This document shows, piece after piece, positions 34,331 through 45,351 of a stretch of 64,000 nt of DNA. Where the stretch lies: contig JARKIF010000005.1 of NCBI GenBank assembly GCA_029378245.1, forward strand, positions 1,054,001-1,118,000, written 5' to 3'. Made by a program: the position numbers and the translations under genes. The stretch is from Roridomyces roridus (lineage: Eukaryota; Basidiomycota; Agaricomycetes; Agaricales; Mycenaceae). Within the stretch, counting starts at the first letter, position 1; each line of letters starts with the position of its first letter. The notes under the pieces are model-generated. The model was not told the origin of the DNA. It saw nothing but the letters and a program-made list of their open reading frames with translations, and searched no databases.

Positions 34331-36345
34331 ATGAAGCTCTCCACCCTTGTTGCACTTGCCCTGGCCTGCGTCGCCACCGCCAGCCCCGTCGACCAGACAC
34401 CCTTTGGCCTCGATTACACTCACCCCGGCTTCGAGGGCTTTGATCTCGCCGCACAACGTCTAGTCCAGATCCAAGGCCAGGAGCCGATATGGATGACTGA
34501 ACTTGAGAAGGTCATTCTCCCCCGCTTCCCTCCATTTCGCCGCCGATACCTCAGCCTCCAGATTCAAGCTAAAGCAAGAGGCATCAAGTTCTTCGACATG
34601 TGCCTCATTTACTCACTCGCTGTCTTTCGTGAAGAATTCACTCTCTGTAATAATATAGCACAGATACCCAGGACCTGGGAACCGTTGCTCGCCTCCAAGT
34701 TCAGGGTATGGCCTCCTTGCATCATATGTTCCGCGTAATTCACTTGGATGCCGGCTTCTACAGCTTCTTTCCCAACCCCCAACGCCACAGAGAAGGTGAG
34801 GACTCGAACAGTGATGGAGCTCTAACTCCGGTCACCCCCAGGTCAAACCAATTCTCGAGATACTCTCCACCAAGGGGCCCGAGGAGAATTTGCGCAAGTT
34901 TTCCGGCTTTACCACGAGACGTATGCCGTTTGTTTGCTCCTTTGTCGCGCTGGCCTGACTGTTGTTCCCAGATTATCGCAGTGAGGTAAAGAGTATTCGT
35001 GGCTGCAACTCCTCCTTTCTCAAGCTTTATTATAGACTGGAAGACAGAGCCAACAGTGGCTCAAGAACAGAATCGCAGAGGCAATTGGCGCTATTTTTCA
35101 CAACAGCATCTAGCTCACACTGTGTCCAGATAACGTCTCAATGGGGATCCAAGTCTCTCCAGGATCTTATTTCTATTTCAGAGTTTCCGCACTCCTGGGG
35201 ACAGAACTCTATCATCGTCAGGATCAACGGTACATCCTCAGACGATGTTGTCGTCATTGGGGCCCACCAGGATTCGACGTCAGTGCCAACTTGTTCTCCT
35301 TTGTATCCCTGCAAGAACATTTCGCTTGTAGGAACCTGTGGCCCTTCCTCCCTGCCCCTGGAGCGGACGGTAATCCCAGACCCTGTTTCATTTCGATCGC
35401 ACACTGATTTGTTGCGTTCAGACGATGGTTCTGGTTCTGTCACCATCCTAGAAGCGTACCGTGGATTGTTGGCCGCTGACTTCCATCCTGCCCGTACAAT
35501 TGGTTTGTATAATTGCCTTGACGCTTGCCACGACTCACAATGATTCTCAAGAGTTCCACTGGTACTCCGCCGAGGTTTGTGCGCCTGCGGCCGATAATTC
35601 AACTGCGCGCTCATCTCCTACTCAGGAAGGTGGTCTTCTTGGGTCTCAAGCCGTAGCTAGCCATTATGAGGGACGTGTGAATGTTATTGCTATGAGTCAG
35701 GTAAGAAGCTCTTTTGTTGGCGCCCTGCACCTCTGACAATGATATTAGTTTGATATGACGGCTTGGGTCAAGGTGACAACAACGCCGATACACATTTGCC
35801 GCATCTGATTGAGAGTTGTTTAGCGCGGCACTAGGGAGGAAGTCGGAATCATCACGGACTTTGTGGATCCCGATTTGACCGAGTTCAACAAGAAACTTGT
35901 CGACACCTATCTCGACATCCCCTGGGTCGAGGTATGCTTCCTGTTTTCCGGCTGTATACTGTTGATTGACGCCTCTGCAGACCCAATGCGGCTACGCTTG
36001 CTCTGACCAGTAAGGATTACAGTGTGTTCTTCCGAGACCGGCGCCTCACGCATTCCTAGTGCCTCGTGGAGGAAAGCTGGATACCCGAGTTCTTTCACCA
36101 TTGGTGAGGATCTCCGTCATTTCATTTCCTGAGACTAATTTGTGCACGACAGAGAGTACTTTCGGAAACTCGAACAAGAACATCCATTCTTCCAACGAGT
36201 ACGTCCCTTGAACTGCCGCCGGTGAGACCACTGATTTCTTTCTAGCCGCATCGACATCTCGGACGAGTTCAGCTTCTCACACATGCTCGAATTTTCCAAG
36301 CTTGCTGTCGCATTCGCCGTTGAGCTCGGCAGCATCTCCAAATAG
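34331..36345 (+). CDS. Secreted M28 aminopeptidase (leucyl aminopeptidase type)
   Basis: Extracellular zinc aminopeptidase (M28E, LAP1/LAP2 like). Signal peptide [17 protein letters not shown], then a pro-region. The catalytic zinc ligands are in place: His/Asp in GAHQDS, Asp in [14 protein letters not shown] after rejoining two introns (35280-35331 and 35369-35421), the Glu pair in [19 protein letters not shown], Asp in SQFDMTAW and the last His in CSDHASW. The C-terminus is [18 protein letters not shown]. At least ten introns are implied. Its product probably releases N-terminal residues from peptides in the medium. Confidence 0.85.
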
Positions 36346-36488
36346 TCTCTTTTCTTTTGTACATAAGTTTCACGATAATGACATTGCGTAATTCTGTAAA
36401 TCGATCGTGGGAAACCATCAATCACTTAGCCTCCGATCTAAATCAGGCAGGTGCATCGCTCTTGATTCCCGCCATCATCTCCTTGTTT

Positions 36489-38863
36489 ATGCCTGAAGAC
36501 GCGCAGCCCAACGACTTTCGCGGGCGGCAGGCGCATAAGATAAACGTGCAGACGACGCGTCCCAATGCTCCCAGAGCTCGCAACGCTCGCAACTCCTCGT
36601 CATCATCTGCCAGACCGTCCTTGAAACGACGGTCTGACCGATCTCTTCCTTCTTCTCCGGCGAAACGCCGCAAAATCGAGACTGGGAAACGTCCGGAGAT
36701 TCGCGAGGAATTCTCCAAACTTTTCCCCCCCGAATGCCGCAAAAACCAGCCCGACCGTCACCGCGAGAGACGCGAGTTTATCGCTCGAGAGATTGCACAT
36801 CTACAGCAAGCTCGGCCAGGTCTTACGATCACACACAGAATCCATGATGCCAATAGTGTCTTTTTTTATGTGCTGGAACCGGACCTTCTCCACACATCAT
36901 TGGCCCCTATTCAAGCTCAGCAGCTGGACGAGCCTTCAGTGTGTTTATTCTTTCATCGACTCCTTGGCCCTTTCTTAACCCGCTTAAAGGTGGAATCGCC
37001 TCCTCAAGACACCCCTCTTTACTCTATCATTTCCACGATTGCTGGTCCTCCTCGCGTTTTCAAATCAGGAAGTATCACCCTCAAGTTTTCGAGAGAAGAT
37101 CCTTCCAAACCCATCCTCATCACACCCCCTTCCAACCCCAACCCAGTTGCTCAATCTTCGTTGGGAAAGCGGAAATCTCCTCTGGCCGACGCGAGAGCTC
37201 AAACCTCCCGCCGTCGTATCTCTACGTCACCTATCGAAACCGTACAGCAGCGTACCGCTGTTTCTCGGTCTCCTATGGTTTCACAAGTAAAAGATTTGTC
37301 CCCCGTTGCTGAACTGTTATTCGGCAAGCAGGGCCTGCCAACCAAGGCTTCCTCATCCACGGCAAGCACTTCCCGCCTTCGTAAATCCACGTCGCCCAAC
37401 GAGGTCGTCACCGTGCCGCGGTCTTCTGTCGTTTCTGAAATGGACCTCGACGACGACGAATTACCGCCTGTTGCCGAGCTTTTATTCGGCAAGCAGGGAT
37501 TGCCGCCATCCAAAGCTGCATCGCCAGCTGATAATTTGGCCAAATCCCGCTCTCCGCTGCCGCAGACGCAGGCTCCGATGATCGTCGACCGGCCTTCACC
37601 ACCTCGGACCAAAGAGAAAGATGCAGCCTCTACTCCGTCCGTTTCGGAGTCTATAGACTTGTCCCTCTCGGACACGGATGAGCCCCCCATCCAGGTTTAT
37701 AATTGCCAATCCGATGGGGACGAGTTGCGCATTCCGACCCGGCAGCAGCACGATAAGCTGCGCCGGTTCTTGTATAGTCCCGGCTCTTCGACCTCTTTCG
37801 TGGTGTCCGCACATGGCTTACTAGAGGGTATAGATGTTGCTGCGCGAAAGTCGGTATTGTTTGACGTTTCCTCCATGGTCTCTGAACTTTCTGCAGGAAC
37901 TGGCTCATTTCTCAAGACTCTGGGAGGGAAGCCATCGTCGACGATGCGTGTCTTGTGGACGCCGGGAATCTTTCGATTCCTGTTGTAGGGTATTCTCGCG
38001 ATGAGCAACAGCTTTCCCTGATGAAAATCGACGGCGACGGTGTGGTCTCTGCTATTGATCTGAAAAGACCGTGGAATTCCAAGAAGAAAGGCGGGGTCAG
38101 CGCTGTGGCACCGATGATGCAGCCATTGTCGTTTGCCAGCGGCGGTTATGACCATGTTGTCCATTTTTGGAGGCTTGGAGACGACCTTTCTTCCGCCTCA
38201 GCTCAGCATTTGAACATCAAGCATAATTCCCAAGTTCAGTCATTACTCGCCATACATGATAGTAGCCACAAGCTGCTATCTGCTGGGGCGGATTGCAGGT
38301 GACGCCGAGTATTTATCATGTCGACCAGTGGATTAATATCTTTTTCAGTGTGCACTTTTGGGATCTGGGGTCTGAACGTGTTGTCCACACGCTCCGGCCA
38401 TCCAGTTCGGTGTACCATGTACATCCGACGTCCTCGCCATTTTGCACTTTGCTTGAGGTACATACAACTCTCGAATCAATGGCAACACCCCACTCACATG
38501 TTACAGGTCGCCCACCGGGAATTGCAGTTTGAGATCCGTGACCATCGAACGGTACCCGCAAGCCCCGTTCAGAGATTTGGTTATGCATGCCCGCAATTCA
38601 GATTCCATGGAAGATACATGAAAGGTACCACGCTTTCCAATTGCTTTGCCTCGGGTGACCGAGCCGGGAATGTACGTCTGTGGGACTTGCGCAACACCAA
38701 GACACCGCGCTCCGAGGTATGTGCTATTTCCTCGATCCATTCCACATCTCATGGAGCCCAGTTTGAATGTTTTCCTGGACAAAAGATGGCCCATGTCGTC
38801 TCCCACTCCTCTCAACTCTTTGCCTGTTCGCAAAACAACCAGATACGCTTTGTGAAATTGTAG
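36489..38863 (+). CDS. WD40-repeat protein with long disordered N-terminus
   Basis: The N-terminal half (from MPEDAQPNDFRGRQAHKI) is low-complexity and basic, with KRRSDRSLPSSPAKRRK as a likely nuclear signal, followed by a short structured part around LGPFLTRLKVESPP. Then come two copies of PVAELLFGKQGLP about 53 residues apart. An intron at 37848-37899 joins to the WD40 half: GDGVVSAIDLKRPW, GGYDHVVHFWRLGD, LLSAGADCRVHFWDLGSERV, CFASGDRAGNVRLWDLRNTK and a last strand ending NNQIRFVKL. An earlier in-frame start at about 36378 is possible. The family is not recognised beyond WD40. Confidence 0.65.
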
Positions 38864-38949
38864 TCGTTTCTAGGACATTGTCGGATGGATGGAGGAAACT
38901 TTTTGTACTTGCAGTCATCGCTTGTGTATGTCTATTTGTTTTACATGTA

Positions 38950-39467
38950 ATGTCTCGCATTCGGACGCGCACGGACGTCGACGAAGCCTACGCTGTCCAG
39001 ACACAGTCTGCCATTGAAGTTTGCCATGTCCCGCCTCTTGCGATTCCGAAAGATTCCAAATCACATTAGGGAGCTCTGCACGGTGGACTGCTGGGTGTGG
39101 GCTCTGCCATAGTTGCTCACTATACTTGGCCATTCTTTAGGTAGGTTGCGACTGTTCCGCGATCCCGCTGACCACTCCGAAAGGCGTCAGACGTTCCAGT
39201 TCAAGGGCTTTCTTGTCTGCGGTTGTGCGTGCTCGCTCGGTGTGTATGGTCGTCTGCCTGAATAACTAACATTCACTAGGTACCCTGTTCGGTCTGGTCA
39301 TTGGCGCAGAGAGGGCACTGCTCGAGTACGAAGCAGTCAGGCGGTGGGAGGAAAATTCGATACGGAAAGAGGCGCGTATTGAACTCGCTCGTCGGGGTAT
39401 CATCCCAACCGAGACAGCCATTTCGAATTGGAGAGCAGAGAGGAATAACACGGAGGAGAAGGGTTGA
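38950..39467 (+). CDS. RCF2/RCF3-like mitochondrial membrane protein
   Basis: Four exons: MSRIRTRTDVDEAYAVQTQS with an Ile-Glu end, then GALHGGLLGVGSAIVAHYTW ending in FFR, then RQTFQFKGFLVCG and finally TLFGLVIGAERALLEYE. The last exon continues as a charged helix ending RGIIPTETAISNWRAER and a final EEKG. Two hydrophobic segments with the IEGAL/G motif and the charged tail recall the N-terminal part of RCF2 and RCF3, respiratory supercomplex factors. The assignment is by pattern only. It is convergent with the INN1/FIC1-like gene. Confidence 0.55.
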
Positions 39468-39548
39468 ACAGAGCCTGATACATTACTTTTTCTCTTTCCA
39501 ACATTATCATTTCCAAAGCAAGAATGTCCGGTGCTAAGTAATATACAC

Positions 39549-41684
39549 TCAATTCCATCCCTCGGAAGCATATGTTTGGGGCTGCTGCGTCCACTGTTGG
39601 CCATCAAGTTGATTGGGAGGCCTTGGAGGCGGCCCAGGGTAGTAAATCGTCTGTGAGGGATGCGAGGGGAGAGGTGGCGGATTGTGAGGAGAATAATCAC
39701 TGTACTGGTACTCATACTCCAACGGAGGAGGAGGAGGCGGAGGAGGCGGCAGGGTGGGATAAGGTTGCTGCAGGTGCGTTGGAGGAGGAGGGAGACTCGA
39801 CCGCCGCCTGGGGGACGCGCTAGAAGGAAGCGGCGGCGGCGGAGGTGGCCCTTGATCATTTGGAGAATAGGACTGGCGGCCTACATGCAATGGAGGTGGC
39901 GGTGGCGGCGCAGGCTGATAACTCTCCTGGAAGGTAGAGCCATATTGGCTCGACGACGGAGGTAGTCCGTAGGATTGGTGGTCTGGAGGTGGTGTGTGGT
40001 ACTGGGGCTGCTGTGGCAAAGGGCGAGATCCTGGTCCCGCACTGGACGACAGAGAGTTGCTATGCGACAGAGAAGGTGCGGGAGCCTGGCTGGGAGATGG
40101 AGGATACCCTTGGTGTGCCGGGGGAGCCTGATGGGCCGGCGGCGGAATATTGTATTGCGCAGGTACAGAATATGGGAAGGACTGTGAAGGTGGCAGCCCT
40201 GGCTGATGAAACCCAGTCGAGGATGAAGGCGGGAGTGGAGGGGCGTAACCAGGACCCGGTGGAGGAGGGGCGTACGGAGCTGGAGCCGGCTGATTCAGAT
40301 GAGACGGCGAATAGGACAGTGGAGCCGGTGTATGTGAGACCGGGAACCCAGAAGGTTCAGACTGGTGCGAAGAAAGCGAGACAAAGCCGGAGCTGTAACG
40401 CGGCCCTCGACTGGGCGGTGGGTTGTACATGACCGATCCTGCATCATACGGCACTCTGTAAGGTGCCTGTGGTGTGTAAGGCACCGGCCGAAAGTTGGAA
40501 GGATCTTGGGTTTGTCCAGGAGGGGTCAAGGGTCGTTCGTACCCATACATGGACGCCGTATCGGCCACAGAAGGCTCATACCCATGTGGGGGAGGGTACG
40601 TAGAGAAGCCCATGGACGACGGTGGTCGGCCGTTATGTATGGCAGAGTGGGGGGGCTGACCGAAAGCATAAGCGCAAGTCGACGAACAATAACAGAACTC
40701 ACCGGGAAGGTCTCTCTCCTCCGCGGATCTCCAACACTGAGGCCGCCGAACTCGTCGGTGACAGCACTAAAGGAGGCGACGCGCGCTCGCTGTGGTTGCC
40801 CATAAGCGGGTCTATAGGTGTCTTGCAGAGAATGAGAGGATCGAAGAGTGGATGAGTCTGATGGAAGGCGTGAATGGCTCGTAGAAGGAACCCTGGATGA
40901 ATGAAATCCAGGGTTAGAGCTGGCAGGAACATCATCGGCGGAAACAAAGTTGCCCGGGCCGCTGTATTCGTTATTAGGCCTTGTCGGCTGCGGTGTTATT
41001 TTGTTCTCTTGAGGAGGAGGCTCCTGCTCATCGGGTCAGTAATGAAACGGCGAAATGCCACCGCAACGCACGTTCGACCAAAACGTCAATTCCAAGTAGA
41101 CCTTTCCCGCGAATTTGTCTTTGTTCAAGAGGTTGAACCATTCTGGGTCGACGAGTTGGGAGGGTGCAGGTAAATCTGAGTATTGCACGTACCATCGGTC
41201 TCTCCCTTGGTCAACACTTCAGTTAAATCCACATCGGTCTCGCCAATGAGGTCGGGCTCCCGAGGATCGTCTGCGAAGCACGACAGCTTCATGACTCGGC
41301 CTCCTTTGATGTTCCTCGCGCCATTCTTCGGGGGCGGAGGTGGAGGTACACCGTCCTGGGCATTCGGTCCGTCGTCCTCGTATATTGTGAACCGCAGCTC
41401 CTCGTCCCATTCAGGGTGCTGTCCACCGCGCTTGATGACCTTGGTCCGTTGCTTCTCGCCATTAACGGACACCGAACAGTAAGGATCTTGCTTCCCGATA
41501 TGCCTGAAGTTGTGCGGATGAGTTGGATGGCTCGACTGACGGAGACAGAGTGGTGGACCTTTTATTAGGGAGATGGTTCTGCCAAAGGGGCGATTAGTGG
41601 GGGCCTGTATTGTAATGGAAGCGAACGCACGGCTTTGAGAATAACGACTACGAGGGTTCCGATTTCGCGTGAGGGCGAGGACAT
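39549..41684 (-). CDS. C2-domain, proline-rich cytokinesis protein (INN1/FIC1-like)
   Basis: N-terminal C2 domain assembled from three small exons: GTLVVVILKA, NHLPNKRHIGKQDPYCSVSV and VIKRGGQHPEWDEELRFTIY, then KGGRVMKLSCFADDPREPDL and IGETDVDLTEVL. The remaining ~500 residues are very rich in Pro, Ser, Tyr and Gln, with many PPPPP runs that should bind SH3 and profilin-type partners, ending QPQTYASEGWN. This C2 plus Pro-rich layout is that of S. cerevisiae INN1 and S. pombe Fic1, which link the actomyosin ring to septum formation. An alternative is another fungal C2 scaffold. The start ATG is at 41682-41684. Confidence 0.7.
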
Positions 41685-41771
41685 GAAAATGAGAAGCGAG
41701 ACGCGGTGTTTGGGAGAGTGATCAAACAGCGCTTTAATCTACTACCCCTACTGCGCAGGCCAAGCGCAGGC

Positions 41772-43324
41772 ATGTCTCGGCGCAGATTCCTACTGGCTTT
41801 ACTCGGCGTTGCCTCCATTGTTCTATGTGCCACCTTTACTCTGCGCCCAATCCCTTCTAATGCCGACCCTCAACGCTCCTCTGCGGATGTCACCGCTGTT
41901 CTCCTGAATTGGGCACGACTTTCCAACGTAGTCTCCATCGTGACGGAGCTTTGCAGTCCTCAGCTGGCGACTGTAATGAAAAAAGTCGTAATCTGGAACA
42001 ACAGTCCTCGGCCGATTGGATACAACGACTTTGTGGATGCCCACTGCCCGCCAACCGTGCTTCAGATACACAACTCGCAACAGAATGAATATTTTCAGGC
42101 CCGATTCCTTGCTTGTGCCAACGCTTCTACTCCATACTGTTTCATCCAGGTGCGCTCCTATCCCCTATTTCAAACCTTACCCCACACCTGACAGGATGAC
42201 GATTACTTGGTCAAATCCGAGGCAATTCGCAGCTTACGCGCTCGCGTAGAAGATCACGACATTTATCTTCTCCCCCCTGACGAAGTGCTATCGAGCCGCC
42301 TTCTGTCGATCAATTCTCCTTCAACGAAGATTACCTTTTCGTTTTCCTGGCTCGGGTACGGGGCTCTCATACACAGGAATCATGCTGTGTCTTTTCTTTC
42401 TCTCCTGATGCGTCTCGGGACGTCCCAGGAGGAAACTAGGATGGCGGACAACTACTATTCGATTCTCAGAAATTCTTTCCCCGAGATATGGACCAGCGCC
42501 CCGATTGCCCTTTCTAGTGAGGGCGCTTTCACCGTCGGGGATGCAGGCGTTGCTCGAAACAACAAGCATATTGTGAGTTGTTCATCTCTATGTACTTTCC
42601 CTCTTGAACAAGTCTCCAGGTAGCAGCCACGAAATATCTCGACTCCATTGTAGCCAATGCCTCTCAAGCCTGGCCTTACGTCTCCCGCGAGTCTCGCGAC
42701 TTTAACCATAAGTTGCAACGTTCGCCTTGTTTGGGAAGGTCATGTGTGCTGGAATCGAATATGCGATCGCTTCCAGATATCCTCGACACATTTCGAACTG
42801 CGGGGGAGATATTCGATCACCAAGAGCGACTTGGCATGACACTTTCAGAGGATATTACCTCTACCTTTTTAAATTATCCATTATCTCATGCCGTGGATGC
42901 GGACCCGCAAACATCCTTTCGCAGCGTCCACAGTATGCATCGGTGTCATCTTTTTCGACCATTTATCTCATACTTGCACTAGATATCGCGGACGGTGATA
43001 GTCTTGTACTCGACCTCCTCGATGCCGGTCCAGACGCTGTCGACTGGGTCTGGCTTGTCGACGCCGACACGGCGCAAGTTCTAAGAACTTCATCATATTC
43101 TCATTCAACTGATCGTTCATCCTGGGTATTCCCTTTATCATTTGGCAAACCTTTGAACTAACGCTCACTAGATTGAGTCTCGAGGATCTGTCTCATGTCG
43201 ACCCTCTGGTTCCTTAGAAGAGTGTCGGATCCCGATGCATCGTGCCAGATTTTTCCGGATGGAGTATAGACATGCTAATCTCACGTTCCCCTGGCGGATT
43301 CACGAAACTTGGTTAGACACGTAG
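41772..43324 (+). CDS. Type II membrane glycosyltransferase, exostosin (GT64)-like
   Basis: Starts MSRRRFLLALLGVASIVLCA, a basic N-terminus and single anchor as in Golgi type II enzymes. The domain holds NVVSIVTELCSPQLATVMKK, VVIWNNSPRP, then across an intron FIQDDDYLVKSEAIRSLRAR, whose DDD is a candidate for the metal-binding DxD motif. Then FSFSWLGYGALIHRNHAVSF and MADNYYSILRNSFPEIWTSA. The later half is split by several introns and ends RHANLTFPWRIHETWLDT. GT64 exostosin-like is my best reading. The start is 88 bp from that of the divergent C2 gene. Confidence 0.55.
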
Positions 43325-43397
43325 AATCCTCTTAGTGCTCTCTACATATCTAATCTATTAATTCACGTGACCGCATATTCTGTTTCTTTCCACCATC

Positions 43398-44675
43398 ATG
43401 AATCGCGAACAACTTCCATCCACGCTCTTGACTTCCCTCCATGTGTCGTACATCCAGAATCTAGGCAAAGTCAGTCGAACTTGCACCACGTCGATCTGGT
43501 GGCATTCATCCTAGCAGAGCACGGATGACCTGGCTTATCACTTGACTGCGCACCTACGCCTCAATGCTATATACTGGGGTCTTACAGCTCTCTTTGTAAT
43601 GGGGCATCCGGACGCGCTGGAGAAAGAAGATGTTATTCAATACATACAAAGCTGTTGGGTTGAGGAAGCTGGCGGATTCGCCCCTCACCCTGGCCACGAC
43701 GTTCATATCCTGGACACCCTCAGCGCAATACAGATACTCGTCATGTACGATGCACTCGACCGAATAGATATTCCAAGGGTGGTCAAATGTCCGTCTTATT
43801 CCTGCAGAATGGTCTCACGACCTTACCATCATTCCAGTCATTGTTTCTCTTCAACAACCGTCTGGCGTCTTTGCTGGCGACTCCTTTGGCGAAATAGATA
43901 CGCGCTTCACCTACATTGCGATCAATGCTCTGTCCCTCCTCGGATGTCTGGATCAAATGGACCGCGACGGGGCAGCCAACTATATCAAGCAATGCAGGAA
44001 TTTCGACGGAGGATTTGGGCGCTGTATCGGCGCGGAGAGTCATTCTGCCCAAGGCATGTCCGCTGGCTCTTCCCCTGCTGCGTCTTGTCAACCCTTGCCT
44101 AGTGTTCGTCTGCGTAGCTGCCTTGGCTATTCTGGATCGATTGGATGAGGTGGACGGCGACACTCTCGGATGGTGGCTGTCCGAAAGGCAACTTCCGAAT
44201 GGAGGGCTGAACGGCAGACCCGAGAAATTGGAAGACGTGGGTAAATGCTCCCATGTTACTTGCGTACTCATATCTCTCCAGGTATGCTACAGTTTCTGGG
44301 TTCTATCGGCCATGTCGATCCTCCACAAAATTCCTTGGATAGATGCAGAGAAATTGACAGCTTTTATCCTTTCATGTCAAGTACGTTTAATCTGCAAGAG
44401 TGTCTTGCATTAAGATAACGCAAGTAGGACCCCGAGAAAGGAGGCATTTCTGACCGACCGGGGAATATGACTGATGTATTTCATACGAATTTTGGTGTGG
44501 CAGGCGAGTTTTTACCGCAAATTCAGCTCCACTATTAACCAGGGTGATAGCGCTCTCCATTCTGGGGTACCCTGGTCTAGTCGACTTGGATCCCGTTTAC
44601 TGCATGCCGGCCCATATAATTGAAGCAAAGGGTCTGCAGAAGGGATGGAAAAATTTACAGCGACGCGTAGAATGA
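43398..44675 (+). CDS. BET2: Rab geranylgeranyltransferase (GGTase-II) beta subunit
   Basis: Catalytic beta subunit that adds geranylgeranyl groups to Rab/YPT GTPases. Repeats of the alpha-alpha barrel are visible: [98 protein letters not shown] and [20 protein letters not shown]. The zinc-binding Asp/Cys pair lies in LEDVCY, with the His in FHTNFG. About eight introns interrupt the gene. The stop TGA (44673-44675) directly borders the left end of the repeated element, so that element probably supplies the 3' untranslated region and poly(A) signal. Confidence 0.88.
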
Positions 44676-44851
44676 TTTTTGTAAGTCGTTCCCGTCACTC
44701 GGCGAATAGAACATAAAAAGCCCCGAAGGGCATCTCAGCGCGTGTACGCTTGTAGCTAGCAGCAGGTTTGGGTGAAAGTCGAGCTGGCTCGGACTTTCCG
44801 TCCCCGTCCTGAAACTATGGCCTAGAACAAAAACCCGCGGAGAGCTGGGAT
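44675..44851 (+). repeat. Left-end repeat, copy 1
   Basis: 177 bp identical by eye to 45175-45351, exactly 500 bp away. Contains two foldbacks: GCCC-CGAA-GGGC (44720-44731) and a stem GAAAGTCGAGC / GCTC-G-GACTTTC (44774-44798). The first base overlaps the last base of the BET2 stop codon. Confidence 0.9.
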
Positions 44852-45175
44852 GGGAGGGTGGGCCCCCCAGATCTCTGGGAATTTGTTTGTATGTACTGTA
44901 GGTAATTAATAGGTAGGTACATCGAGAGGCCGCTAAGAATTCAAGACAAGGATTGTCAAAAATCAACCAAATAATGACCTGAGGGGAGAGAAACATATCG
45001 GTGAGGGTGGGTGGGAAAAAGAAAAGGAAGCCGACGACTCAGCGCTCTGCTCTTGAAGATCGTCGGCGGCAGCGTTTTGGCGGGACTGAAGCAGAGCTGT
45101 CACGCCTGTGACTTTCTCTCGGACAAAAACCTAACTCTTCGGCACACTCGTGCCTCGCTTAGCCTAGACTAACAA
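44679..45175. mobile_element. Short unit of a tandem repeat-ended element
   Basis: Runs from TTGTAAGTC (44679) to GACTAACAA (45175), which are imperfect inverted repeats of each other (8 of 9). It is flanked by TTT on both sides (44676-44678 and 45176-45178). It has the same left end (to 44851) and right end (from 45016) as the long unit, but a middle of only about 164 bp with no significant likeness to the long unit apart from a TGAGGGGAGA stretch. No gene inside. Looks like an internally deleted or re-filled non-autonomous derivative. Confidence 0.55.
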
Positions 45176-45176
45176 T
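45016..45176 (+). repeat. Right-end repeat, copy 1
   Basis: 161 bp identical by eye to 47309-47469. It holds a perfect 8-bp foldback, GCCGACGA (45030-45037) with TCGTCGGC (45060-45067), and ends GCCTAGACTAACAAT. Confidence 0.9.
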
Positions 45177-45351
45177 TTTTGTAAGTCGTTCCCGTCACTC
45201 GGCGAATAGAACATAAAAAGCCCCGAAGGGCATCTCAGCGCGTGTACGCTTGTAGCTAGCAGCAGGTTTGGGTGAAAGTCGAGCTGGCTCGGACTTTCCG
45301 TCCCCGTCCTGAAACTATGGCCTAGAACAAAAACCCGCGGAGAGCTGGGAT
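45175..45351 (+). repeat. Left-end repeat, copy 2
   Basis: Second copy of the 177-bp left-end repeat with the same foldbacks (the larger at 45274-45298). It abuts the right end of the short unit with only TTT between the inverted-repeat ends. Confidence 0.9.
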
